This document shows positions 49,483 to 57,119 of a stretch of DNA of 64,000 nucleotides, one piece after another (position 1 is the stretch's first letter; each line of letters starts with the position of its first letter). Where the stretch lies: assembly GCA_904419315.1 (NCBI GenBank), contig CAJFQY010000004.1, positions 5,166-69,165 on the forward strand, in the 5' to 3' direction. The position numbers were made by a program, and so were the translations under genes. The notes under the pieces were generated by a model. It was not told the DNA's origin. It saw nothing but the letters and a program-made list of their open reading frames with translations, and ran no database searches. Source of the stretch: Zongyangia gallinarum (lineage in GTDB: Bacteria; Bacillota; Clostridia; Oscillospirales; Ruminococcaceae).

Positions 49483-50571
49483 ATGCCTATGAATTTTGAT
49501 TTGGCGAATGACTTTGACAAGGTGGTAAAGATACAGGTCGCCGGCATTGGCGGCGGCGGTGGTAATGCTGTCAACAGGATGATCAGCGCAGGCGTACAGC
49601 ATGTTGACTTCTTAGCGGTGAATACAGACCAGCAGGCTTTGGATGCTTCTCTCTCTCCCAACAAGATCCTCATTGGTGAAAAGTTGACCAAGCGCAAAGG
49701 AGCCGGCGGCAAGCCGGAGATCGGACAGAAGGCGGCGGAAGAAAGCCGGGAAGAAATTGCGGCTGTTCTGAAGGGAACAGATATGATATTTATTACCGCT
49801 GGTATGGGTGGTGGTACCGGCACCGGCGCGGCACCGATTGTGGCGGAAGTCGCTCGGGATTTAGGAATCCTCACAGTAGGTATTGTGACAAAACCCTTTG
49901 CTTTTGAAGGCAAAAAAAGAATGGAGCAGGCGGAAGCCGGTATCGTGGCTTTGCGGGAGCATGTGGATTCCCTTCTGGTCATCCCCAATGAACGGTTGAA
50001 GCTGATTTCCGAACAGAGAATCACCTTGGCCAATGCCTTTGAGGCGGCGGATGATGTGTTGCGTCAGGGCGTACAGAGTATTTCCGATTTGGTACATACC
50101 AACGGTTTAGTAAACTTGGACTTTGCGGATGTAACCTCTATTATGAAAGACGCAGGTTATGCTCACATGGGCGTGGGACATGCCCAGGGCAAGGACAAGG
50201 CCGAACAAGCAGCGGCGATGGCTATTTCCAGCCCGTTGCTGGAGACTTCCATCGATGGCGCCAAGGGAGTTCTTGTCAATATCACTTCTTCTTCCGATAT
50301 CGGCATGGACGAAGTGGATACCGCTTCTTCGATGATTACCCAGGCTTCCCATCCTGATGCCAATATTATCTGGGGTGTTACCTTTGATGAAAATCTCAAT
50401 GATGAGATGCAGGTTACTGTTATTGCCACCGGCTTTGACGCCGACCGTTTGGATGCTGCTGTCAATTATAACTTTAAAAGCGGCGTGACCCCTGCTGCGG
50501 ATAGCGGTGACAAGGGCGTTGGAGACGATGACGATTACTTTGACATTATGAAAATTTTTAATCAGAAATAA
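49483..50571 (+). CDS. ftsZ: Cell division GTPase FtsZ
   Basis: 362 aa tubulin-like GTPase forming the Z ring. Nucleotide motifs AGIGGGGGNAVNRM at about 20, the G box GMGGGTGTGAAP at 107-118, and the T7 loop with VNLDFADV. The C-terminal conserved peptide DDDYFDIMKIFNQK is present, with a rather short linker. ATG follows AGGAGGAAAG. The 185-bp gap before it contains a TATAAT at 49384 without a good -35, so ftsZ may have its own promoter. ftsA is absent. Confidence 0.97.
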   Translation: MPMNFDLANDFDKVVKIQVAGIGGGGGNAVNRMISAGVQHVDFLAVNTDQQALDASLSPNKILIGEKLTKRKGAGGKPEIGQKAAEESREEIAAVLKGTDMIFITAGMGGGTGTGAAPIVAEVARDLGILTVGIVTKPFAFEGKKRMEQAEAGIVALREHVDSLLVIPNERLKLISEQRITLANAFEAADDVLRQGVQSISDLVHTNGLVNLDFADVTSIMKDAGYAHMGVGHAQGKDKAEQAAAMAISSPLLETSIDGAKGVLVNITSSSDIGMDEVDTASSMITQASHPDANIIWGVTFDENLNDEMQVTVIATGFDADRLDAAVNYNFKSGVTPAADSGDKGVGDDDDYFDIMKIFNQK

Positions 50572-50579
50572 GATTGCAA

Positions 50580-50613
50580 GGGGCAGAGAAATTTACTCTG
50601 CCCCATTGTTTTT
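50580..50613 (+). terminator. Terminator after ftsZ
   Basis: GGGGCAGAG / CTCTGCCCC stem, 7-base loop, then ATTGTTTTT. It closes the dcw cluster. Confidence 0.88.
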
Positions 50614-50640
50614 CTGCTAAAAAGGTGGGGAGGGAATCCT

Positions 50641-50892
50641 GTGAACTTTAGAAAGGGTAGAAATATGGCATTGGCAGTATGGGCGATTGGCTGCGTAGCT
50701 GTTATTTTATCCGCCCTGCTGATTCCTGGTGAAGGGGCTAAGTTTGCCGGTATGATAGTCGGTGTTGTCATCATGGTTGTAGGCGCCTTGCTTTTGTTCC
50801 AGTACTGGCGCTGTCCCCACTGCAATGAAGTATTGCCGATTCGCGAACCCAAAATCCAGTTTTGCCCGCATTGTGGGGAAAAATTGGATTAA
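50641..50892 (+). CDS. Small membrane protein with C-terminal zinc ribbon
   Basis: 83 aa from a GTG start with GGGAGGG upstream. Two membrane helices (ALAVWAIGCVAVILSALLIP and AGMIVGVVIMVVGALLLF) are followed by a zinc-ribbon knuckle pair WRCPHCNEVLP and QFCPHCGEKLD. Such membrane-anchored zinc ribbons are common and mostly of unknown role. It is directly downstream of the ftsZ terminator and has its own terminator. Confidence 0.82.
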   Translation: MNFRKGRNMALAVWAIGCVAVILSALLIPGEGAKFAGMIVGVVIMVVGALLLFQYWRCPHCNEVLPIREPKIQFCPHCGEKLD

Positions 50893-50905
50893 GATAGTTA
50901 CTGAT

Positions 50906-50935
50906 AAAGGATGGTGTTTGCCATCCTTTATTTTT
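50906..50935 (+). terminator. Terminator of the zinc-ribbon gene
   Basis: AAAGGATGG / CCATCCTTT stem with a 6-base loop, then ATTTTT. Confidence 0.88.
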
Positions 50936-51027
50936 ATCCATTTATATGAGAATTCGTCCAAATTGTCTGAAAAAGGGTAATTATACCCCGTAAGAACCCA
51001 ATAGTTCGCTGAATCTTTTTGTTTCGC

Positions 51028-51055
51028 TTGCAATCGATGGTTTTTGTGATATAAT
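51028..51055 (+). promoter_or_regulatory. Promoter of the corA transcript
   Basis: TTGCAA (51028-51033), 16 bp, TATAAT (51050-51055). It would give a 5' leader of about 170 bases before corA. Confidence 0.75.
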
Positions 51056-51065
51056 GAATAAGGTT

Positions 51066-51213
51066 TATGGCTTGAGATAAGTTATTATGAAAGAACGATG
51101 CCATAGCGGTTATATTGTAAGTAGGAGGTGACGGCATTGAGCCCTGACCCTAGTGGAACATATCGAAGTACAATCAAATATGGGCAGGAGCGGTGCCGTA
51201 GATTGCTTCTGCC
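51066..51213 (+). promoter_or_regulatory. Alternative helices in the corA leader
   Basis: Helix 1: GGCAGGAGC (51183-51191) with GCTTCTGCC (51205-51213, one wobble), a hairpin just before the corA ribosome-binding site. Helix 2: ACGGCA (51131-51136), directly before the leader-peptide start, with TGCCGT (51194-51199), which lies in the loop of helix 1. A third pairing TATGGC / GCCATA (51066-51071 with 51100-51105) is upstream. Ribosome position on the leader peptide would decide which forms. Confidence 0.55.
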
Positions 51214-51217
51214 GTAA
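51137..51217 (+). CDS. Leader peptide of corA, 26 aa
   Basis: A TTG at 51137 follows a strong site AGGAGGTGA (51123-51131) at 5 bases. The 26-codon frame begins MSPDPSGTYR and ends ERCRRLLLP, with its TAA (51215-51217) inside the corA ribosome-binding site TAAAGGAGG. The alternation of Pro and Asp right after the start and the basic/leucine end recall enterobacterial MgtL (which contains EPDPTPLP), whose translation breaks off when Mg2+ is low. Position upstream of a Mg2+ transporter supports a similar Mg2+-responsive role, which is inference. Confidence 0.6.
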   Translation: MSPDPSGTYRSTIKYGQERCRRLLLP

Positions 51218-51230
51218 AGGAGGAAGCAAG

Positions 51231-52163
51231 ATGCTCAGCTTTTACAAGACGGTGGATAACCGCATCCAGCAGATCTCCCAAGCGGAAGAGGGCTGCTGGA
51301 TCAGCGCAATTAGTCCTACGGAAGAAGAGGTATCCTATCTGGTGAAAGATCTAGGCGCGGATCAGGAATTTGTTCGGGCCGCACTGGATGAGGAGGAAAC
51401 CTCCCGTATTGAAAAAGAAGAGGACCAAACCTTGGTGATCGTGGACTACCCCACCCAACAAAAAGAAACAGACAATAATACCATCCTATATTCGACCATG
51501 CCTATGGGGATCATTATCATGGAGAAAATGGTCATTACCGTTTGCTTGAAGGAGAACCCTGTGATCAGCGAAATGGCCAATGGAATGGTGAAAAATGTAC
51601 AGCCCCATTTAAAGACCCGTTTTCTTTTTACCTGTCTGCTCCGGATTGCGGTGCGGTATCTGCAATACTTAAAACAGATTGATAAAATTTCCCATTATGT
51701 GGAGCAGCAGCTGCATAAGTCTATGAGAAATAAGGAACTGATTCAGCTGTTGGGGCTTGAAAAATCTTTGGTATTTTTCTCCACATCCCTTAAGGCCAAT
51801 GAGATGACCTTGGAAAAGGTAATGAGGGGCCGCATTATCAAATTATACGATGAGGATGAGGATATTCTGGAAGATGTCCTCATTGAGGTGCGGCAGGCCA
51901 TTGAAATGTGTAATATTTATTCCAACATCCTGTCGGGTACCATGGATGCTTTTGCCTCCATTATTTCGAACAACCTGAATATTGTGATGAAGGTGCTCTC
52001 CTGTATCACCATTGTGATGGCAGTGCCGACCATTGTCTCCAGCTTTTATGGAATGAATGTTCCCAATATTCCCATTCCTAACTTCTGGTTTCCCATTGGC
52101 ATCACCATCATACTGATGGCAATCGTGGCCATAATTTTCATCAAAAAGGACATGTTCCATTGA
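51231..52163 (+). CDS. corA: CorA-family Mg2+/divalent cation transporter
   Basis: 310 aa. A large N-terminal cytoplasmic domain is followed by two C-terminal membrane helices, with the signature YGMNVP between them (GMN selectivity loop) and a short basic end KKDMFH. This is the CorA/MIT architecture for Mg2+ (or Co2+/Ni2+) flux as a pentamer. ATG 51231 is 7 bases after AAGGAGG. It is translationally linked to the 26-aa leader peptide. The nearby part of the domain with LDEEETSRIEKEEDQTLVIV is typical of the MgtE-unrelated clostridial CorA group. Confidence 0.93.
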   Translation: MLSFYKTVDNRIQQISQAEEGCWISAISPTEEEVSYLVKDLGADQEFVRAALDEEETSRIEKEEDQTLVIVDYPTQQKETDNNTILYSTMPMGIIIMEKMVITVCLKENPVISEMANGMVKNVQPHLKTRFLFTCLLRIAVRYLQYLKQIDKISHYVEQQLHKSMRNKELIQLLGLEKSLVFFSTSLKANEMTLEKVMRGRIIKLYDEDEDILEDVLIEVRQAIEMCNIYSNILSGTMDAFASIISNNLNIVMKVLSCITIVMAVPTIVSSFYGMNVPNIPIPNFWFPIGITIILMAIVAIIFIKKDMFH

Positions 52164-52230
52164 GAAAAATGTGCTGGAAACCCACAGGACGCGAAGGCGT
52201 CCTGTTTTGATATGGGGGAGGTTGTAACCT

Positions 52231-52641
52231 ATGAAAAAGAATCCGATGTTTTGGGTGGTTTTTGCTGCAATTGTGGCTCTTGTGCTTATTTACGGCTGTT
52301 CTTGGCTCCCAATGGAGATTGACACCCAGATGAATGCCATTGCTTATGAAAACAAAGGCACAGAAAATCTCAGCGAGACTGGAATTACTGTGGAGGGAAA
52401 AATCTACCGACCTCTGTTCCATACGGCGTTTTTTAGGGGAAGTGTAAAAATTCAGGGGATGGAAGATCAGATTGCCCCTGTCCAGAATATTGTCTTTGAC
52501 AGGCAGGGCGAGCAGGAAAAAGGGAAGATGCAATCCCCTGAGGGAGAAGATATTGGAACCATTGAAATGACCGGGAATTTCGAAAATATCCGCATCGAGC
52601 TGGATGAGACGCAGACCATATTGGCTCCTGTCGGCCTTTGA
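52231..52641 (+). CDS. Exported protein of unknown function
   Basis: 136 aa. An N-terminal membrane segment (FWVVFAAIVALVLIYGCSW) is followed by a predicted all-beta extracellular domain; the Cys after YG is in a weak lipobox position. No family recognised. ATG follows GGGGGAGG. It follows corA by 67 bp without a terminator between, so it may be in the corA transcript. The long hairpin downstream ends the unit. Confidence 0.7.
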   Translation: MKKNPMFWVVFAAIVALVLIYGCSWLPMEIDTQMNAIAYENKGTENLSETGITVEGKIYRPLFHTAFFRGSVKIQGMEDQIAPVQNIVFDRQGEQEKGKMQSPEGEDIGTIEMTGNFENIRIELDETQTILAPVGL

Positions 52642-52652
52642 TGCAGACTTTT

Positions 52653-52707
52653 ATCCCCGATAGAGAGGCGTATTTTTGTTGGTAAGCTTCTTTATCGGGG
52701 ATTTTTG
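52653..52707 (+). terminator. Terminator of the corA unit
   Basis: ATCCCCGATA / TATCGGGGAT, extended by AGAGGC / GCTTCT inside, followed by TTTTTG. Long stem with an inner loop. Confidence 0.85.
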
Positions 52708-52731
52708 ACATTTACACAAAGAATAAAAATA

Positions 52732-52759
52732 TTGTGTTTCATATAAAAAATGTTATAAT
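52732..52759 (+). promoter_or_regulatory. Promoter of the DivIVA-like gene
   Basis: TTGTGT (52732-52737), 16 bp, TATAAT (52754-52759). Confidence 0.65.
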
Positions 52760-52816
52760 AATGATAACTAGGAATGCGTGATTTGGAGGAAGGTTTAGCC
52801 GGAAGGGGTGCGTGCA

Positions 52817-53569
52817 ATGGAGAAACAGGCACTTTTTAAAACCAGCGTTGTAGGTGGATTTAATAAAAGCGAAGTGCTTACCTATATTGATGAACTGAGC
52901 AGTTCATCCAAAGAGATGGAAAAACAATTAGGCGAAAAGATTACGGAACTGGAAGCAGCAAACCAAAAGCTAGGGGAAGATATTGCTTCGGTGAACCTCA
53001 AATTAGAGACTGCCCAGGAGAAGCTGGAATCTGAACAAAACAAGATTCGGGAACTGACGGCGCAGTTAAGTGATATAAGCCTGGATATGGCAAAGTATAA
53101 ACAGCTCAGCGAGGAAAAGGACCGGGAGCTGAAGATCCTAAAAGAGCAGAATCGTCAGCTCCAGTTTAAAGCGGAAAGCTTTGAATACAAGAGCAAAAAA
53201 TACGATGATATGTCCCAGCAGATTGGAGATGCGCTCATCGACGCGAAGGAAAAAGCGGAGCAGATCATTTTTCAGGCCAATGTGAGAGCCAAGGGGATTG
53301 TCCGGAATGTTACCTCGGAGATGGAGAGCTTCTCCGGCCAAATGGCATACCTAAAGGAGGACGTAGCTCGAGTCCGGGAGCATCTATCCCAGGCAGTGGC
53401 CCAGATGGAGGAAAAACTGAATGTGCTGGACGGAATGATTGATAAGGCTTCTGCCCGATTGACCTTGACCACGGCCAATGTGGAGCCAGAGGCTCTAGAT
53501 TCTAAGGAGGAAACTGCCCAGCCTGAGGAAAAGGATTCGTTTTTTCGAGAAGCCGCCGCAGGTCACTGA
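52817..53569 (+). CDS. DivIVA-domain coiled-coil protein, probably frameshifted near its end
   Basis: 250 aa as read. The start (LFKTSVVGGFNKSEVLTYID) is the DivIVA membrane-binding motif, followed by long coiled coils (about residues 30-215). DivIVA proteins mark curved membrane and place division or sporulation factors. At T6 (53540-53545) the frame ends in SFFREAAAGH, but the +1 frame stays open to a TAA at 53745-53747: EKPPQVTERDPAIGG..., then an amphipathic end RIHGLLEKLWKLLDRS, stopping 4 bp before the terminator. One T fewer would restore a protein of about 308 aa. Confidence 0.85.
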   Translation: MEKQALFKTSVVGGFNKSEVLTYIDELSSSSKEMEKQLGEKITELEAANQKLGEDIASVNLKLETAQEKLESEQNKIRELTAQLSDISLDMAKYKQLSEEKDRELKILKEQNRQLQFKAESFEYKSKKYDDMSQQIGDALIDAKEKAEQIIFQANVRAKGIVRNVTSEMESFSGQMAYLKEDVARVREHLSQAVAQMEEKLNVLDGMIDKASARLTLTTANVEPEALDSKEETAQPEEKDSFFREAAAGH

Positions 53570-53750
53570 GAGAGATCCTGCCATTGGCGGCGTTGGGGAA
53601 AGACGACAACCCTTGCAGTCGGGACAAAAACCGGTAGAGCCGATCCACCAGGAGATGGGTTTGCATGGAAGATCACAGCAGAAGAATCACCAGTCAAGAA
53701 TACATGGGCTGCTGGAAAAGTTGTGGAAGCTTCTTGATCGGTCATAAAAT

Positions 53751-53781
53751 AAAGCAGGACGCCCATTGGCGTCCTGCTTTT
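53751..53781. terminator. Bidirectional terminator
   Basis: Perfect 13-bp stem AAAGCAGGACGCC / GGCGTCCTGCTTT with a 4-base loop; serves the DivIVA-like gene and the SASP gene. Confidence 0.9.
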
Positions 53782-53795
53782 GGTTGAGGGGTAAG

Positions 53796-53987
53796 TTATT
53801 TTACAGAATTCTCATATGCCTCGATCATCTTTTTTACCATCTGGCCGCCAACGCTACCAGCCTGCTTAGAGGTCAGGTCGCCGTTATAGCCCTGCTTCAG
53901 GTTAACGCCAACCTCGTTGGCAGCTTCCATTTTAAAACGGTCAAGAGCTTCTCTTGCCTGGGGAACAACAATTTTGTTACTAGCCAT
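53796..53987 (-). CDS. Alpha/beta-type small acid-soluble spore protein
   Basis: 63 aa. The family sequence is clear: MASNKIVVPQAREALDRFKM, then EVGVNLKQGYNGDLTSKQAG and SVGGQMVKKMIEAYE. SASPs coat spore DNA, protect against UV and heat, and are degraded by GPR protease on germination. ATG 53987 follows GAAGGAG. It is a direct sign that the organism makes endospores. Expression would be by a forespore sigma factor, but I do not see a clear sigma-G promoter. Confidence 0.95.
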   Translation of the reverse strand: MASNKIVVPQAREALDRFKMEAANEVGVNLKQGYNGDLTSKQAGSVGGQMVKKMIEAYENSVK

Positions 53988-54145
53988 AGTAAATTTACAC
54001 TCCTTCAATGTTTTGGGAAATGAATTTCTTGATTGCGTTTGCACTATTATTGTAATCTTTCGGGGAACGAATATGAGTGGTAATTTCCGCCTTGGTTTTT
54101 GTTGTTTTTTGACTGTGACGGAAGAGAATGAAGAATAAAAAGTAT

Positions 54146-54685
54146 TCATGTCAGCGTTTCAATAAACTGTGTATGGCCGGATAGAGCGAGAATACAGGAA
54201 ACCACCAGGGTCAGGTATCGGTCAAAGGGATTGCTGTTGTCAGTCGGAAGCTCAAAGGGTTCAATCTGCCGTCCGCAAAAGGGAATAGAACGCTGCAAGC
54301 AGACAACGGAGCTGTCAGAAGTAAAGCTGGAGTAGGTAAAGGTATCCTTAGAGGAGAGCCCACAGGTGATGACACGCAGCCCCATCTGCCGCGAAAGTTC
54401 CGTGGCGTCTTCGTCGTCGGAATCTACCACCGCGTAGCATCCGTCTAGGGAGGGCTGACAAATTTGGGGAATGCTGTGGCTTTTAAAAATAATGACAGCA
54501 TTTTCACTCGTTATGGGAACAAGCTTTTCAGTTTCGTAGATGAGAAAGTCATAATGCCCGCTGGGATGTCCCTGGATTTTATCGTTGCCGATATAGAGAA
54601 TAGAAAACTGGGGAGAAAGAGCTCTAGCGATGAATTTGACCGTTTTTTTATCGGATTTTTTTCCGACAACAACAATGGTTAGCAA
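54146..54685 (-). CDS. Protein of unknown function, 179 aa
   Basis: TTG start after GAGGGTG, giving a hydrophobic strand (LTIVVVGKKSDKKTVKFIAR). The rest has an alternating strand/helix pattern, with a serine/cysteine-rich middle (TYSSFTSDSSVVCLQRSI) and a hydrophobic end. The GLSSKDTFTYSS and VVCLQRSI segments faintly resemble Mur-ligase-type central domains, but there is no ATP loop, so I assign no function. Single-gene unit between the SASP and GNAT genes. Confidence 0.7.
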   Translation of the reverse strand: MLTIVVVGKKSDKKTVKFIARALSPQFSILYIGNDKIQGHPSGHYDFLIYETEKLVPITSENAVIIFKSHSIPQICQPSLDGCYAVVDSDDEDATELSRQMGLRVITCGLSSKDTFTYSSFTSDSSVVCLQRSIPFCGRQIEPFELPTDNSNPFDRYLTLVVSCILALSGHTQFIETLT

Positions 54686-54850
54686 TCTACACCCTCATTT
54701 CGAAGAAAATGACATCTATTATTGTAACCCGAAAAGATAAATTCATCATGGCAGTGATAGAAGTATTTTTGAGAATATGATAAACTTAAAACATCTACAA
54801 AATAAAGATAACTAGAGTAATGAGAACTGCACTGGAAAGGCGGAATTTGC

Positions 54851-55393
54851 ATGGCTTTATCGACTGAAAATGTGACAAGAAAGAGTAAAAAAGTAAAAGA
54901 AATTTATCTTGCGTCTTTTCCAAAAGAGGAGAGAATGCCCTATTTATTGATGCTGGTCTTGTCCAAAATGCCAACCACAGAGTTTTTGTCTTTTCATGAG
55001 AACGGCCAAGTATGCGCCTTTGCATACCTGGCCATGGTAGATCATATAGTGTTCATAATGTTTTTGGCAGTGGATCCCCCTCTGCGCTCTCAGGGTTATG
55101 GCGGCAGAATATTAGATGAGATTCAAAAACGTTATCCTCGCCATAAGATCATCGTCTCCATAGAGCGCTGCGACGAAGCGGCAGAGAATAGAGAGCAAAG
55201 ATTGCAGCGCAAAAAGTTTTATCTGAAAAATGGGTATGTGGAAACGGGCTATTATATAGAGCTTTCCCATGTGAAGCAGGAAGTTATCATCAAAAATGGA
55301 GAATTCGATCCGGAAGAATTTTCAGGATTTTTTAAAAAATATAGTAACGGTACCATGAATCCGAAAATCTGGCCGGCTGGTTCAAAAGAATAA
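54851..55393 (+). CDS. GNAT-family acetyltransferase
   Basis: 180 aa. Acetyl-CoA-binding motif A is present (MFLAVDPPLRSQGYGGRILDEI, with the RSQGYG phosphate loop), then a strand with VSIERCDEAAENREQRL and the closing GYVETGYYIEL. The acceptor, a small amine or a protein N terminus, is unknown. ATG at 54851 is preceded by GGAAAGGCGG. It stands alone, converging on the amidohydrolase operon. Confidence 0.9.
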   Translation: MALSTENVTRKSKKVKEIYLASFPKEERMPYLLMLVLSKMPTTEFLSFHENGQVCAFAYLAMVDHIVFIMFLAVDPPLRSQGYGGRILDEIQKRYPRHKIIVSIERCDEAAENREQRLQRKKFYLKNGYVETGYYIELSHVKQEVIIKNGEFDPEEFSGFFKKYSNGTMNPKIWPAGSKE

Positions 55394-55423
55394 AAGAAGG
55401 CAGCCATAAGGCTGCCTTCTTTT
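55392..55423. terminator. Bidirectional terminator
   Basis: Perfect 14-bp stem AAAAGAAGGCAGCC / GGCTGCCTTCTTTT with loop ATAA, between the converging GNAT and amidohydrolase genes. Confidence 0.93.
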
Positions 55424-56618
55424 AAAATTTATAGATTTTTTTGGCGTTGTTATAAAGGATATCGCTAATCAGTGCTTTGGCTTCTTCTTCGTTCATAAAT
55501 CCTTCCTCTACCTTGCGGGAAAGGAGCTTTGCAAAAACATGACGGGCGGCTAAGAGGGCGCCAAAGCTATCCTCCGCCATCCAGGTGTCGCATCCCCAAC
55601 AGATCTTTGACGCATTCCCCAATTCCAACAGCTCTTCCAGGAACCGTTCCGTGGCGCTGGGGGAGAGGATAGGCATCCAGCAGAGGTCGGGATAGACATT
55701 GGGGTAGTTGTGAACCAGCGCCAGCACATCATCCATCCAGGGATAGCTGCCGTGGAAGATGACAAAGCGGGTGTCAGGGTTCTGGTCAATGATGGGTTTG
55801 AGCCACATGGCGTTGGATTTGTTGAGACGGGCAAGTCCCGTATGGCACTGAACAGGGACATCCCGCTCGGCGGCATATTTGCAGATTTGATCAAAGATGT
55901 AATCCTGAAATGCCTTGATCTCCTCTGGGGTAGCGTCGGGATTCATGTATGCTTTGGCTGCTTCATACTTGGTGGTGGGCATAAAGTCCAGTCCGCGGTC
56001 ATAAGCGCAGCCCGCTTTGATTGCTACACAGCCCTCATCCAGCTTGAGACCGATCTGACGGCGCATGAGCGCCACATAATCGTCGATGGTAGGCGCATCC
56101 GGCCAGCCATAGACCTGGAAGGGGTTTTTGCCTTTGTGATCCACCGCCGTTTTGGAGTATCCAAACAAATACATATTGATCCGGTAGGCCGCAGTCATCA
56201 TACCGCCAAAGCCCTGAATCTCACCGGGATTCCAATAGGAGTCCACAATGACCTTTTCATATCGGCATTTTTCCCGGAGAATGTTGGTGCGGTGGAGCTT
56301 ATCCTGATAGGCCTCATGAATTTTATCGCTGTAAAGCTGCCATGTCTTTTTAGAAATAGGCTCATTTAAGCCGTAGAGCTCCTGCAAGGACTTTTGAAAA
56401 TAGGTGAAGTAGGAATTAAAACGCATGTCCTTTACAAAAGCGTCCTTGTCATCCCCGTAGCCTTCGGCATTGATGGCCTTCCAACCCATATAGGTGGAGT
56501 GGAGCATGGTATCCAATGTCATGTCACTGCCATCTACGGTAGGTAAGCTGTGGGAATGGGTGTTGATAATGGGATGATCCTGCATATGTTCCATTAAGCG
56601 TTCATAAATCGTATTCAT
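55422..56618 (-). CDS. Amidohydrolase (uronate isomerase-like)
   Basis: 398 aa TIM-barrel metal hydrolase/isomerase. The metal-binding HxH is in IINTHSHSLP at the N terminus; further ligands are in VQCHTGLARL, FHGSYPW and GCDTWMAED. It resembles the uronate isomerase/Amidohydro_2 group, so it may isomerise or hydrolyse a sugar acid or related compound; no hexuronate genes are near. ATG 56618 follows AGAGGTG; an in-frame GTG at 56630 overlaps that site. It lies 16 bp after the small gene at 56634 and is probably co-transcribed. Confidence 0.85.
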   Translation of the reverse strand: MNTIYERLMEHMQDHPIINTHSHSLPTVDGSDMTLDTMLHSTYMGWKAINAEGYGDDKDAFVKDMRFNSYFTYFQKSLQELYGLNEPISKKTWQLYSDKIHEAYQDKLHRTNILREKCRYEKVIVDSYWNPGEIQGFGGMMTAAYRINMYLFGYSKTAVDHKGKNPFQVYGWPDAPTIDDYVALMRRQIGLKLDEGCVAIKAGCAYDRGLDFMPTTKYEAAKAYMNPDATPEEIKAFQDYIFDQICKYAAERDVPVQCHTGLARLNKSNAMWLKPIIDQNPDTRFVIFHGSYPWMDDVLALVHNYPNVYPDLCWMPILSPSATERFLEELLELGNASKICWGCDTWMAEDSFGALLAARHVFAKLLSRKVEEGFMNEEEAKALISDILYNNAKKIYKF

Positions 56619-56633
56619 GGTATCATCCACCTC

Positions 56634-56945
56634 TTATTCTGCTTTGGTTCCGTTTTGTTTGTCCAACCGGTCCAGCCAGATGCTGGCAATATCCAGGGCG
56701 TTATACAACCCGTCCTGCTCGCTCTTTTTGAGAATCCGCTCTGCCGGATTCTTGGTGGTATCGGTGCTGATCATCTGCACAGACACGCGGCTGGCCATCT
56801 CCATACCTTCTTCCTTTTTGGTGGAGAGAATCTGGAGCATGACCACACTTTCGTCTGACATGCTGCCGTAATATAGGGTTTTTCCGCTGCGAACCAGCGG
56901 ACGCCCTTTGTATGTCAAAAACTCCTGGTCCTTGTTCTCTGCCAT
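56634..56945 (-). CDS. Small conserved-type protein of unknown function, 103 aa
   Basis: Soluble, with an N-terminal strand-rich part (FLTYKGRPLVRSGKTLYYG, then VVMLQILSTKKEEGMEMA) and a C-terminal helix (ERILKKSEQDGLYNALDIAS). It follows GGAGGTATGTTTC, a good site. I know of similar clostridial genes with no assigned function. Directly upstream of the amidohydrolase gene on the same strand, 16 bp apart. Confidence 0.75.
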   Translation of the reverse strand: MAENKDQEFLTYKGRPLVRSGKTLYYGSMSDESVVMLQILSTKKEEGMEMASRVSVQMISTDTTKNPAERILKKSEQDGLYNALDIASIWLDRLDKQNGTKAE

Positions 56946-57065
56946 GAAACATACCTCCTTATGATTCTATATCATGCAACCTTGTTTTACACAGTGGTAT
57001 CAAAACAAAATGAATGTAGATCTATATTTTACCATAATTTTGCCAGCAAGTAAAGAAAGTGCCAT

Positions 57066-57103
57066 GAAAGAAACCGCGGCCTTTATCGATTTGGCCGCGG
57101 CTT
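57066..57103 (-). terminator. Terminator after ireB
   Basis: On the minus strand: CCGCGGCC / GGCCGCGG stem followed by TTTCTTTC. Confidence 0.75.
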
Positions 57104-57119
57104 TGCTATCGTTTATGAT

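Noticed and set aside
51062..51230. M-box (ykoK) Mg2+ riboswitch upstream of corA
   Set aside because: None of the conserved M-box segments (GTTAGGTGAGGCTCC, ACGCTGCTGCCC) is present; the leader is too short and is better explained by a leader peptide with competing hairpins.
55710..56369. 219-codon open frame on the plus strand inside the amidohydrolase gene
   Set aside because: Antisense to a protein with intact metal-binding motifs; no site or family pattern.
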